DNA of 64,000 nucleotides from Nymphaea colorata (GCF_008831285.2 NC_045143.1:20980854-21044853); one strand, 5' to 3'. Positions 46,371 to 59,439 are shown, counted from the stretch's first letter. Numbers and translations: made by a program. The notes: generated by a model not told the origin, from the letters alone.

Positions 46371-48302
46371 AAAACTAATGAGCCCAAACATGTGCTGGCC
46401 TGCATGCCTTGACCTGGTTCGGCCCACTGCCCAATTGTTGTTAGGCGGCTAGTCATACTTTTAGAGGGTCAACTTTTTGTGTTTATGAGTATAACTAATA
46501 CATACATTCGTTCAGGCCCTACACTAAACACCAATGCAGTCCTATATCTTGAGAGTTTCAGCTTTCATAGCTTTCTTATTATGTGTTTTTTTTAATTAAT
46601 CATGCTCATTAATAACAATAGTATGTAATGTATATATTTGCTTTTAGGAAGAGTCTAATGTTTTATGGATTTGAAGCTTTTCGCTCATAACTCATTTTTG
46701 AATTCCTTTTCTTTTCTCCGGCAGCTCAAGTGCTGTCGATAAAGAGAAACGCACGCCCCAGGTTTACCAATTTTAAAAGAACATAAGCAAATTCTGTTCA
46801 TATGCAACCGCATTGTGGGGGGCAATGTCTTCGTTTCCTCTCTTTTTCATTTTTTTTTCAGTAATTAGATTTATTTCACTTTCTCATGTACGTGTTTAAA
46901 ATTTACTTGATTATGGGGGATCAAATCATTTGACTCGAGTTCTTGAGTAACGTTAAAATCGGTTCTCAAATCAAACTAGTTCGTGAAAAATTCAAAGAAA
47001 CCACTGAATCAAATAAGAATGGAAATTATACGAAAAAAAAAATCGAACAGGAATTTTGAAGGCACACCTAAAAAATTACATGCAACATTAACTAATCAGA
47101 ATACACCTACGCTTTAATATTTACAAAAAAAAAAAAACTATTTTTTTTAATCACAACGTTAAATGACTTTAAACACATAACTAATTTCCTTCTACAACAC
47201 TAATTTTGTCTTAAGTTCAGGAGGCTCTCCCTTGACAGGTTAATTTGCATTGGAAATATGTCTTAGTTTAAGCAATATCGGAAAGTTGATTGTGCTTTTT
47301 ATTATTATCAAACTTTTAAGTGTGCTCTTAAAATTATCCTAAAATTCATCTTTTTCTGGTTAAAAAAGTAAAAAAGGGAAAAAAAATAAAAAACATAAAA
47401 CCATTAACTGATCAGCAAACTATGCCAATTGTTCCGGTTGAATCTAACATTTTATTAAACAAAATGGATCTAGAACAATTCCAGTTGGCCAACTATAGCT
47501 TGTTCAAGCCGATTTTGACAACGGTACTCCAGCATCGTGAGGTAATGTCTGTTCTATGCTCTTCAGTTTTCATGAGGTTGCAATCGCTGTATGGTTCTAA
47601 TCACCTTTTCTAGTTCATAAGAGTGAGTTGAGTGCGCCGCTTGATGCATGCAACAAACATATGCCAAAAGAAAAAAAGGGACATTTTTGAAATTAATGAA
47701 AATGAAACTTTTCCCCTTTTTGATTTTTTTTGTCTTTACAAAATGTTTCTTTTTTTATTAAACATGGGCATTTTTATCATTAATTGTGCATGAAACTTTT
47801 GTGCACGCGTATATAACCAGCTTTACTGATTCATGATGTCCAATGGTATGAACCTAAATACGCTTGATTTCTCAAGCATGTTGGTACATACTTGAGAAAC
47901 TGTTCATGAATTTTGAAGCATTAAGATGAACCCATTTTTATATCACAAGATCCACAATGGTTTTGTAGAGATATAAAATTGAAAGACAAATGAAAAAAAA
48001 GAAGCAAATGAATTAAGAAAATTGCTAATCAAGGATGGAAAGGATCTCCTTGTTCTGCATCAAAAATTGTAACTGAGAGCAGTGGCGAATAAAAAAAACC
48101 TCTAGTGGCTAAATTTATTTTTTTCAAAAACTGAAGCCAAGCCATGGATGGCCCTTGCCAGCACCCCTTTATTTGCACCCCTGTTTCTACATCCCACCCT
48201 TATGAATTTTACTCATTGGTGATTATCCATGCAGAAAATTTGAAAGAATGGCTTACGTAGTCATTGCAAGAGGAACCGTTCTCCTCTTGAAGGAACAACA
48301 AT
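46371..48302. other. Intergenic between the duplicated blocks, no gene seen
   Basis: AT-rich DNA, no kinase or lectin remnant was detected, and no mobile-element domain recognised. Confidence 0.55.
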
Positions 48303-48546
48303 CCATAGTTGGCAAACTTGTGAGTTGATGACCTGGTCACCAGGTTAGTGAGTTGACTCTCCGACTCAGGCGAGTTTTAAAATAACCCGTAGCTGGCAGA
48401 GTTAGGCCGAGTCGAGCTGAGTCAAGGGCAAGCTGGGTCGAGTCGAGCCGAGTCAGGGGTGAGTTAGGGGCGAGCTCAGCCAGCCTTGACACATGGCCAG
48501 GTTTTTTAGCCATTTGAGCTTACTCAGGCGATTTTCAACCAACTGC
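48303..48546. repeat. Second, diverged copy of the CCAACTATG-ended element
   Basis: Starts CCATAGTTGGCAA and ends near CCAACTGCCC, with GAGTCGAG/GAGTCA-rich interior words that also occur, inverted, in the element at 50597-50904. The right end is poorly conserved. Confidence 0.4.
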
Positions 48547-48629
48547 CCAACAATCAAACAAGGTTTAAGGGGACGCTTGCAAACAGTTTTATAAGATGTA
48601 AGGAACATGATATTGTTACACACTTCAAT

Positions 48630-48707
48630 GGATTTATGGCATTTTGAGATCTCTTAGAAACACGTCAAGGATTTATGGCATTTCGAGATCTCTTAGAAAC
48701 ACGTCAA
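48630..48707 (+). repeat. 39-bp tandem duplication
   Basis: Two copies (48630-48668 and 48669-48707) beginning GGATTTATGG, nearly identical (one base difference seen). A short charged frame runs through them but has no recognisable motif. Confidence 0.85.
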
Positions 48708-48959
48708 GGGGTTGTAGTGTAATGAGCAGCAAGGCAGTCCTCCTCAAAAGGAATCTATGGTCAAATACCATGGTCTATGTTACAACAAGTGTACTTCTCA
48801 TCTGGACCGTAATAGGTCTTGAAGCATGCTTTGTGAACACTAGTGATGGGAGACATAGAGAGAGGTAAGGGCTTCTATAGGGAGCAGTGGAACCAACCAT
48901 TCCACCAACCATTCACCTTTGAAACCACTAAAAATGCTTTCGATTAAGGAACAAGTGCA

Positions 48960-51030
48960 TTTTGAATCAAATGCTTAGAAACAAGGTTCTTTATAACATT
49001 GACAAGAAAATCCAGTAACTCTATCGGGATCAGCAAAGAACGTTAAAGCACTCTCCTTTTTAACGTTCATGTGAGAGAAACTAATTAATATAAAGTATTC
49101 AGTAACTAGTAACTAGAAGTGGGTGTACTAAGTAATTCCTTTTTTCCGCTATTTTGAAATTAAATGACAATTTTTAAACTTCAGCTTTGATGTAGAAAAT
49201 AAAAAAACTTAACTAGGGAATGAAAATCCTACCTTCGCTCAGCTTTTCCAAAATTTTGTGTTTAAACTTCTTTTGTTTAAACCCAGTTTTGTATCATCCA
49301 AACAGAAATAAATCCCAATTTTAGTGTTAAAATTGAATTTTCCTACAAGATTCAAGTTCTTGACTTAGTTTTAGCGTCATCCAAACAGTGCTCACGATAG
49401 CAAAAGAGCCCTGTAGTCACAGGTTGTCAACAAAGGGAAAATGAGACTCGAAGCCTGTTTTCACCGGAGATTTTTTGTGTGTACGTTTTTTTTGGGCATC
49501 TCATATGTTCATATGAGCGGAGAAGATCCCACCGTTTGAGTGAGAGACAACGTCCCCTTCGTTCTTCTTCTGTTGGGGTTGTAGACTGCATCTCGTCTCG
49601 ACAGGGCTTTCAGCATCGCTTAATTTTCTCTATATATATGGAATGATTAATGCTTATGCAACTTAATTCAGTGATTAACCCCTCAAGAAATCTCCAGATC
49701 TATGCCTTGAGGAACATTGTATAACTGCTTGGATTATTAGATCAGTGAAATTCTAGTCGTCAGTTCGATATTTTGGCTGATAGATGTACTACTCTACATC
49801 CAAATCGTAAAGCAGCTCTGAACTTTAGAGTTAGGAAAAAAAGAGAGTAGCTTCAACCTCTTCAAATTATCTCTTCCCCCTCACCTACCGTGGACTAGCT
49901 ACCTAGTTTATCACTTTTCTAAGAGGGCGTTTGATGGTTTGAAATTTTGATTTAAGAATGAAAATGTCCAAATCATAATTTCTCCTCAAACTAGAAACTA
50001 GAATAGAATCAAAACTCCAAGTTTCAGTTTTCTAATTCTAAATACAAAATACCATGTTTGTTTAATAATTCTAATTTTTTAAACAATAAACATTTTTGTT
50101 CTAAAACTTCATGATTTTGGGTATATCACACACCCTCTAAGGTCCTCGAGGGTCCGTTGTACAGTCACCATGGCCGTTAGGTCCAGCTACGACGTTCATC
50201 TCATAGGTCTCGTGATGATGTAAGGCTTACGTAAGAACAACGGCGTCCATTTTGCTGCTGTTGTCGTTGACACTGGGGAAGCAGACAACTAGTTGGAAAG
50301 GTTGTGTGAAAGCAGGAACGGGTTGGTGACCCGCGTGTTTGATCGATGGCTCAAATGCACTTTCGGGATTTGTTTTTACTGAAAATGCAAACATTGTATT
50401 TTACTTTCTTGTCCAGATCACCTTGAAAAACGACTTCATGCCGCCTCCTCCCTTTTTTTCTTTTTGTCCTCCTCCACGTGATTTTGTTAAGAATGGTGTG
50501 CGCCTGTCTGATTGACTACACGTCTTAATTTTTTCCTTTCCCAAGTTGGTCGCTGCGGGGCAGGCTCTTGAATTAAGTAGAGTGTGGCCCCCAGCAGCAT
50601 AGTTGGCCCAGTTGACTCGGTAAGCACCAGAGTCCGTTCGGATCCTTTAAAAAACTTGGTAACGAGTCAAGATTCGCTCACCTCGCCCCTGACTCGGCCC
50701 GACTTGCTCTTAACTCGACCCAACTCTCGCCCCTGACTCAGCCCGACTTGCTCTTAACTCGACCCAACTCTACTTGACTTGGCTCTGACTTGTCTTGACT
50801 CATTTGATTTGTTATTTTAAAACTTGACCGACGAGTCAACTTGCAGACTCGTTGACCCAGTCATCTTCCAATCTAAGTCCGAGTCACGGGTCTACCAACT
50901 ATGCCTTATTAATGAAATTAATGAAAAATAGCATAATAACGGTCGATACTACAATCAGATATGCTGATACACCACATATATCAGCCATCAAATAAAAACG
51001 GCCGTATTATAACTAAAAATTGAAAACACT
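48960..51030. repeat. Direct segmental duplication, copy B
   Basis: Carries the same ordered landmarks as copy A: ATCAAATGCTT (48964), CAGTAACTAG and AGAAGTGGGTGTACTA (about 49100-49130), GGTTGTCAACAAA and ATGAGACTCGAAGC (about 49425-49460), GAAGCAGACAACTA and GTGTGAAAGCAGGAA (about 50278-50318), CCCAAGTTGG (about 50540) and CATATATCAGCCATCA (about 50973). It has indels relative to copy A, including the inserted inverted-repeat element 50597-50904. No gene inside. Confidence 0.8.
50597..50904. mobile_element. 308-bp inverted-repeat element (GCATAGTTGG ends)
   Basis: Perfect 10-bp terminal inverted repeats GCATAGTTGG and CCAACTATGC. The interior is rich in ACTCGGCCCGACTTG-type words and includes a 44-bp tandem duplication (about 50683-50726 and 50727-50770) with one substitution. 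No coding sequence. It sits inside duplication copy B and appears absent at the matching place in copy A, so it entered after the duplication. Confidence 0.6.
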
Positions 51031-52420
51031 ATTGGCTTGGGCCAATGTTTGGTAAGCAGTGGTATGAGTGTCAACTCCTCTTGTTCCAATGGGTGGGACC
51101 AATGTAATAGCTGACATGTATGGAGGGTCCACCTATAACAAGCACTAAGCAGCCCTAGACTCTAGGAGCAAGATGCAAACATTTCATGAGGTGTAATGGT
51201 GCAACGTAGAGAATTAGCATGCCACCTCGTGTCACAGTTTTCATACTTGTGGCTTTAAATTTCTATAAACATGCATGCAATTAACGGCATGTAATGATGG
51301 CATCATGGGTCATTATGTGGATGAAAACTAGTTAAAAAGCAACTTTACGCCACTCAAGGCCGAAATTAAGCAGCCGGCAGTATAGATCTCATTTATATTC
51401 AAACAGTTCTAGTTGTAATTAGCTCAGATTAATTGAAGCAAGCCAGTAAAATTAAACACCCAGAATAAACTGGTCGCCAACATTATACATATGTGGGTGA
51501 GTCAAAGAGGGAGAGAGAGAGAGAGCATTAAATTTAATGTATATTAAACTCATTTTATAATTACCTGATGAAACATAACATCATAAGTAGAATTGGATTA
51601 CTGGGAACTAACATGGGTGGGCAATGGATATGCAGTCCTGTGGATCAAGTAGAATCTGATGGCTTTAATGCCAGCAAATAACAAGGTAGCATTCTAGAAG
51701 TGCCTTTGAAAATCACATGATGAAGAGGCTAGAGTAAGATGGTCAAAAGGTTGACGCATGAATGCCCTTAAGTTGGCACCATATCACAGCAAATACAAAA
51801 AAGTCATTCTAGAAATAGTCTTCACTTGCTTCCAAAATATAAAGTGGATTTCAAATGCACCACCGATTGCCTTTTTCCCTCATCAATGCTACTATTTCAG
51901 TGAATTCTTGTTTACAAACTAACAACTGCAGTTTTCCCGTTCAATAAGGTAGATGTAATGCGACTTTTGTGTGATATAAACATCCAGTGAGCTGCTCGCT
52001 GATGATACTTCCTGTAAAAAAACATATATATAAGGTATGTAAATGACATTGGGTAGAAATTGGTTCATCTTCAGACAATGGGGAGTGTTTATGGTGCTTA
52101 TGTCACTTGTTACACCTTGTAGGGAAGACATTTGAAGGATGGAAAGTGAAGGACATTATGTCCAAGCATAAATTGACTGTAATGGATGTTGGTTGGTCAC
52201 TACCACATCCAATAAAAGAGGCAATAGGTTGTTACAATTGACATGTTCACACATTTGTAATCCTCCATTTCATGTTAAAAGAGAAACTTGTATAAAACCG
52301 TTATCATTATTGTAGGGTTTTTTTTCATTATGATCTACAAATAAAATGTTATGGAAAACATGTCCACTATAATTTTATCAGCATTACATGCCTTTATCTG
52401 ACTTATTAATTAAAAGCACA
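51031..52420. other. Intergenic, no gene seen
   Basis: AT-rich DNA with a short GA microsatellite at about 51511-51525. Nothing recognised. Confidence 0.55.
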
Positions 52421-52895
52421 TGTAGTTGTTAGTATTTTCACATAAACGCTATCAATATTGCATTTTTGCCAGTGAAAACACGAGCCTTTTTTACCATTAT
52501 AACACAAGCTGCTATTAGTAGAGCATGACCACACGCAGTTACACTAGCCTTTGTTACCACTTCAATGAAAGCTCTATCAACATAACATTACTGCATGTAG
52601 TTACACCAGTATCTATTACCATTTAAACGTAAACGATATCAGTAATGCACTGTAATTTGTAGTTTCACTAATCTCTTGTCATTTTAAGGTAAACAACTAT
52701 GAGTAAAGCAGTATAATGCATACAGTTTTGCTAATATGTAACCATTTTAATGTAAACATCATCAGTTACACTAGTGTCTGTTAAAATTTTAGTGCAAAGA
52801 CTATGAGTGAAGTGTTACTGTTACAGTTTTGCTAGTGTCATTTGTCTTTTTAACATGAATATTATGAGTGTAAAGTTACTGCATACTGGTATGCC
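52421..52895 (+). repeat. Degenerate minisatellite, about 62-bp period
   Basis: At least seven diverged units, with starts near 52421, 52471, 52535, 52596, 52658, 52720, 52764 and 52820. The shared order is GTAGTTACACTAGT, TTACCATTTTAA, GTAAAC, TATNAGTA, TACTGCAT. The central spacings are 61, 62 and 62 bp. No coding frame. Confidence 0.7.
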
Positions 52896-53208
52896 TTTGG
52901 AAATGATATATGATTGTCACTGCAATATTTCTAAATTGAATTGCTAGGATTTGGTAAAGTCATTGTATCTTCTATGGACAAGTTACTTTTGTGAGGATAT
53001 ATACGTCTAGCTAATCTATGGGTAGTAAATGCAATTGTTAATATTGAAGACAATGACAATGACACAGATGACATGGTAGATGAAAAATATGCAAGTGACA
53101 CAATTATGGTTGAAAATGATTTCTACCTTGAGATCATACATAAGATGCATATGTAGAAGATCACAATATTTCATTATTCGTGCACATATAGCAATGAGTA
53201 GTGGTGAG

Positions 53209-53404
53209 TACGGGCGGAGCCAGGAATTTTTTGTCGTAGGGGACAAACTATAGTTCCAAAATTTAATAGGGGCCGAAAGAGAAATTTTCAAGTTTTTTAT
53301 ATATATTAAACTATTTTTTTTAGTTTTACATATAAATTTTTAAAGTTTTTAAAATTTGAGGGCGGGCCAAAGCCATGCTGCAGCCCCCCTTCCCTCCGCC
53401 ACTG
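53209..53404. mobile_element. 196-bp hAT-type MITE
   Basis: The right end is CTCCGCCACTG (reverse complement CAGTGGCGGAG, a common plant hAT terminus), and the left end TACGGGCGGAG matches it at 8 of 11 positions. The flanks GTGGTGAG (53201-53208) and GTGGTGGA (53405-53412) are an imperfect 8-bp target duplication. AT-rich core, no gene. Confidence 0.6.
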
Positions 53405-53636
53405 GTGGTGGATGTTCTCACGCAAGGGAAGGTAGTGTTGATTTGCTCTGAGTAGAGGAAAGCATTACTACTGATGTGCACATGCATGAGCAATACATTG
53501 GCGAGTTTGATGCATGCACAAACATAGCAGTGGTGACTTTAGTACTTGCACGCATACTCCTAATGAGCATAGACCTAAGGAGAGTGTTCCAATGGATACA
53601 TATATACATGAACAAGACACTAATGAGTTTGAAACT

Positions 53637-54640
53637 CCATGTTAGGAATAGAATTTAGTAATAGCAAAGATGACTTAGTATATTATGACAATGCACTTGC
53701 CCATGGGTTTAGCATCAAGAAGGAGGGGCAAGAAAAAGATCGCAAAGAGATTACTGTGAGAAAGACTTAAGTATGTTCAAAAGAAGAGTTCTTGAAGCAC
53801 AAAAATGCCAAGCAATTCATAAGAAAGCCTCAAGATGTGGATGCCTTGCAAAAATGGTGGTTAGGAGGTTTCCACAAAATAGAATTATGTGAGGGCCTTC
53901 TTTACTGATTATAACCACCCCTGGCCCCTCCTCAATTGTTCCCATGTTGAAGCCTCATCAAAAGGTAACGTGTGTTCGTGCAACAATATGAGAGCACCTT
54001 ATGTTGGATGGTGGATACATGAATGTACCTTTCACACCTTCCAACCTAAAGAACCACGTTCAATAGAGTTGAGAGAGAGTATTATAAAGAACGGTGAAGT
54101 ACATGCTATTGCAAACTATTTCCATAAGAAGTTGAGCATTGACCTTGCCTTTTATACCGTGCTTCAATTGGAAGAAAATGGATATATAACAAACACATTT
54201 TGGATGGACACTTATTCACAACTATAATTGCTTTAGTAATGCTCTTGTCTTTGACACCACAGTGAAGATCAACACTCACCAACAGCCCTTTGTATAGTTT
54301 GTGGGCATAAACCATCATTATAAACCTGCATATTGATAATTTTGTGTGGTTGTTTCCATGGTTTAGTGAGGCAATAAATGAGGTCCAGATACATATGGTG
54401 CTAAAGGGTGGAGACAATGGTGCTAAAGGGTGGAGACAATGTTGTTGCAGGTGCCATAGCACAAGTGTGGCCAAATGCACAACACTACATTTGTTTGTGG
54501 CACACATTCCAAAATATGGTGAAAATATATGTCACATTTTTAACCAAAAATTTGGGTTCAAGTAATGTCTCTATAAGTGCATCTTGGAATCACAGGACGA
54601 AGAGCTGTTCTTATATTTGTGGATGGAAATAACACATATC
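53637..54640 (+). pseudogene. FAR1/FRS-like (MULE transposase-derived) protein, broken
   Basis: FAR1/FRS proteins are transcription factors derived from Mutator-like transposases; related transposases (Jittery-like) have the same domains, so this may be either. The FAR1 DNA-binding region reads LGIEFSNSKDDLVYYDNA, GFSIKKEG, VCSKEEFLK and, after frameshifts, GCLAKMVVRRFPQN and FTDYNHP (53640-53930). The pre-transposase region follows (NYFHKKLSIDLAFYTVLQLE, about 54109-54170). MULE transposase motifs are ALVFDTTVKINTHQQPF and FVGINHHY (about 54240-54320) and WPNAQHYICLWHTFQNM (about 54470-54520). Several stops and frameshifts break it. The C-terminal SWIM finger region was not found. Confidence 0.85.
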
Positions 54641-57600
54641 AATTATAGAAGAACCAGTGGTAGTAGAAGTGAACTTTGCATGAGACTGATAGTATTTCTG
54701 CATAGACATGATTAGCAACATGTGAATGGATAGATTCAGAAAGAGATGATCAAGCCAACTTAAAAGGAGCTGGTCTTGATGAATCCAGCTTGAGTATGCT
54801 GGGTTAGTTACTTTTTTTCTCTTTCTTCAATATACTGTGGTAGTCAGGAATTGGTCCCATCCACTAGCCCCATGAGATCATATGATAATAGTAAGGAAGT
54901 TAATTGAGACTCCAACAAGAGAAAGTTTTTTGAATTCAACTTCACACATTACAACAAAGTTAAGCAATGCTCACTATCGACACCAATGAAAATAAGCATA
55001 GTTATAGTCAAGGCCAGACTTCATAACTATCTTAACCAATGGTTGGAGGATTTCCTATGTGTTTTGTAACAAATGGGCAAAACTTTGTTCCTACAACTCC
55101 CCTTCCTCCATTATCCTGCCTCTCTCTCTCGACTCAAGACTCTTCACCTTCTTCTTTTTCACTTCCACTCATTAACCTCTATCAATGCTTGATTGTTATC
55201 TATGTTCTTCTTCTTTGTTTGATGGCCATTAGATTCACTGAAAACACATCATGGCCTATCATGCATAGAGAGCATATTTCAAAGCACAATTAATTAGGGC
55301 ATGCCTTATACCACAACAAAGACCCAGTGCAGCAATGTTATTTTCTCCCTACACATAGCACATAAGTTTCTTCATCTCCATCTGGACTGCCATCCCAACA
55401 CTTCAGTGTCTACCGAGCAGCCTTGCTGGCCCTTCATTTTTGGTTCTGGGTTCTTGCCTTGACTGGTAAGTGATGATTCTGTTTTCTTTCTAGTTCAAAT
55501 GGTGTGTTCTGTTGCCCAAACCTCCCCCTAGTTTATTAGTTTGATACTATTTTTCCAACTTTTGAGAAGTATGAGCAATCTTTAACCTCACATAGAAGTT
55601 ATCTCATGTTATATAACTTCAATTTCAAAGTAAGATGTTAGAGATCTTATTATGTGTTGCTACCAAGTCTTTCTTTCTATTGAAGAAATTAATTTTCAGT
55701 AGATCAACTTGCTTTTTGGAAGATCTTACTATATGTTACTTTTAATGATAAGAAAAGATGCCACAATCATGTTTAGAGTCTGGTCGGTGTGCCTTTGCTA
55801 CCATTATGGTTCCCAAATCTATGGACAGTGGTCTAAAAACGTCTACATAACCAAACTCATTTTTCACCATTGATAAGACTAAAATTGTCTGATTTTTATT
55901 GTTATGTCAATCCATATTTTTGCATCCCTTCTCCTCTTTACTTGGTGTCAAATGTACAAGTTCTCAAGAATTTAATATGGCATCTGAGTAGGTCGTTGAA
56001 AATCTTTTTGAATATTTGTTTAGTTTTCTCCTCCACCATGCAGAACTTGGAGGGGCCTTCGTCTCATCAAATTCAGCAATTCGTTGAAGAAACGAATTTT
56101 ATTGTTAATCAAGCTACAATATATGATGTGAAGCATCTATTTTTTTTTATGAATGCAAAAGCCATATCAGAATAGATCATAGGTGTAAGGAAATGACATT
56201 AAACCCCTTCACATCTGGTTCAAATTAGTTAGCTGATTTTTTAGAAAGGTTGTGTGTGCTCAAAAAGTTGGTTTCTTATGGCACCTTTGACCACTAGATT
56301 GAGGGAGGGTGACAAGGTTTGATAAAAGCTGTTATTGGAGCCAGGTCAGTGTGGTCTTCATGACTCAGTTTTTTGTCTCTTTGTTTTCTTGCTATATACA
56401 AAGATAACAACTATCGTAGTTTGTTGTTATGGTTATTAAATTTGTAGAAAATATGTAGTGTATAAATATGTACCTATACCAAGTTCAATCATTCTTCAAA
56501 ATGAAATTTAAGCTTGTCTGGTTCTTCATAATATCAGATCCCAATCTTACATGCTTTGCTATGCAAAAAAAATACCACGAAAGTCTAATTCACTTGGTTA
56601 TACAAGTTGAAAGTTCCAAGCATAAATGTGTGTCAGAAAATACTTTGTAACTTGGTCCAATGCTTGAATGTTTGATACATGAAGTGGAGCTTCTACTGTA
56701 AATTTTCACCTTCATGCTCCTGTCCTTGTTTGATGTGATTCTTGCTCTATCAGGCCTTCTTTTCTGAATGTTTTCTGAAAAGGGATGCCTTATATCAGTG
56801 CCCTTATGGCTGATGTGCATCAGCCCCAATAGAGTGTCATGTTAGGCCTGAATTGGGTGATTAAGGTATAAACAAATGCTCCAATTGCATCTAGGTATGC
56901 CTACATGAGGTCAGTGATAATCCTTCAAAACAGTTCTTTTTCCCATTGGTTTCTTACTGTAAACAATGTTGATTTTTTTGTCACGAAAAGTAAACAAGTG
57001 ATTTTTATGTAGGTGAGTATGACAGCATATTGTCTATGTGCATTTATCTATTTCTCCATCCAATACAAGATTATATGATCATTTGAGAATGCAAGTGGAT
57101 GATATGACACAGTATGGCTTCAGTTTGCATCTTAAGCATTTTAGAAAGCCACAACTATATGTGTTAGGCTAGTCTTTACCTAAAAATCTCGCGTACAACT
57201 GGAGGTATATGGACATTTATATCCTTAATGTACTTTGAGCATGAAAATGATTGTGTGTGTGGGTGTGTGTATATATATACACACACGCATAATAGTCATG
57301 GATATATTCACCAAGTTTTAAGTAATGAGCTTTTTAAAAGATGTAGTGATAAAGTTAGATGCATTTTTCTAACAAAAATGTTGTTCCAAAATATTCAAGA
57401 GACATATTCCCTAAAAGGTTTCCAAATTATTCTTCTTGCTGGGATCGGAATAACTTGTCGGTGTAGGAATACCTAAATAAATGATAGCTAGTTTCTCTTT
57501 CTCTTGAAAAGCAATCAATGCGTTCATGCAAGTTCTTGCCTTTGGATTCTATTGTTAAATTCAACATGATTTTTTCCACTATTTGTTATTGTTATGCTAT

Positions 57601-57866
57601 TAATTTCTAGTGCTAAGAATGAAAGGCAAACACCTTTGACAACTCTGTCTCTTTTAGAGCATCTTGCCTATCTCTCTCATACACATCTATCTTATTGTTA
57701 TTTCTTTATTCTACCCCCTACTAATTGATTGCATGGGTTTTTGAATGCCCTTTTATGATTTTCTATAGTTAAGTTATGAATATTGGGAGCTAGACATCTT
57801 ATATTTTTCATGAGAATGTAACTTTCTACATTAATTATTATTATAAAACTATCTCATGGATGTTTT

Positions 57867-57867
<1 letters not shown>
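54641..57867. other. Intergenic, no gene recognised
   Basis: AT-rich DNA. Short frames at 55039-55293 and 55870-56175 have no family signature. A GT/TA microsatellite lies at about 57244-57285. No FAR1 C-terminal remnant was seen. Confidence 0.5.

Positions 57868-57913
<46 letters not shown>
57868..57913 (+). repeat. (CT)n microsatellite
   Basis: About 22 CT units. Confidence 0.95.
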
Positions 57914-57916
<3 letters not shown>

Positions 57917-59074
57917 TGTGAGGGTCCTTGTTTTAGCTTCCATTGGAATGTCAACTGTTTTCATGGAAAAGCACTACAAGAAAGTGAAAGAGAAGTTATC
58001 TAGAACTTTTTTGAAAATCAATGCAATAGGAATTGAATGTTATCAATGGGTGGCATCAATTTGTTTTAATTTCCTCCTCAGTGTATAGAGCATGACATCA
58101 CTTAGTTTTTGATGAAAAAATTTCTTGTTCCTTTCCATTTTGCCACAAAAAATAACATGCCACGTCAGGTTTTGTGATATCATTGCATGCTCTCTCAAAA
58201 ATTTTAGGCTGTTAAGGACACATTTGCTAACATATAGATGTATTCTACATAAAAAGGTCTTCTACTAAAGAAAAAGCTGATAACTATTGAAATTCACCTG
58301 AACAACGTTTTTTGAAGCTTTGAACGCTTGTCGGTTTTACGTTTCTGTCATATATGTAACAATAGAATATGCATTGACCATGTGGGTTTGTAGAAAGCAT
58401 CAGCAATTAGCCCCATGGAAGAAATAAAGCCAATCTTTCTAAGTATTGTTGGTAAGAGTAATATAGCTTCATTAACAAGAAGAGTTACAAATTGAACAAA
58501 AATTACAGAGATGCAGCGGTTCTTTGACAAAAAAGCATAGCTGTTGGAGCATGAAAGTAAGAAGGGAGAAAGAAAGGATAAGATGCAATGGTAGCAAGTG
58601 CACTATCTTCATTGTTTTGCCATGAAACAAAAGTCTCAAGGTAAGGATGTGAGGAGGTCTACTGGCATAAAAAGGCCACCACTGCCCACATGTAGCAGTA
58701 AATTGCTATAAAAACGGAAAAAGAATGACAACACAAGGAATGCAGTGCAAAGCTCCTAGAGGATAAAGGAGGATCTTTTCCTTTGATCCAGCAAAGTTAT
58801 TGTTTCTCCTTTATTTATTTAATCTAGATAATTTTTGGATGTAGATAATAAAACAGACTTATATTAGCATATTAATTTTCTCTGGATCCTTACATAATTC
58901 ATGTATATACAACTGCATTTAGACCACATAGCGGTACCAATTTACTACTTGTATCAAAATTGCAATTTCATATTCCATTCAATTGTCTTATTTTAATGCA
59001 GGTTGGGAACATGACATCCTATTATTTTGATCATGTTGGAGGAGATTTTTACTCCATATATTTCTGCTTTGTTC
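57914..59074. other. Intergenic, no gene seen
   Basis: AT-rich sequence without recognised coding or mobile-element motifs. Confidence 0.55.
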
Positions 59075-59300
59075 TTTTTAGATACAAATTTAGACCCAAT
59101 GCCATGTTTCTACCTCAATCCAGATCCAAATATGAGATTTAGATCTAAATCTGAGATTCAAATCCAAATTTAAGATCCAAATAAAAACATATTATTCTAG
59201 ATCCATAATAAGCTTTTGATCTAGATCCAGCTCCAAATCTGAGACCTAGATCCATTTTCAGATCCAAATGCATGTTCGAGATCCAAATATACTCCTATAT
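59075..59300 (+). repeat. Degenerate AGATCCAAAT-type simple repeat
   Basis: Words such as GATCCAAAT, GATCTAAATCTGAGA and TAGATCCA recur about every 10-20 bp. Similar material in plants often forms the interior of old inverted-repeat elements. Confidence 0.6.
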
Positions 59301-59439
59301 CAATTTCCAGCTTAAAAATTCTAAATTTGACTTGCACTGCTATTTGGATATGGTTTCTGATCTTAATCCAAGTCACATATGGTTTCCCCAGCCCAAAAGT
59401 TGATGCGTTATAGCCATTTTCCAAATACTATTGATTTCT

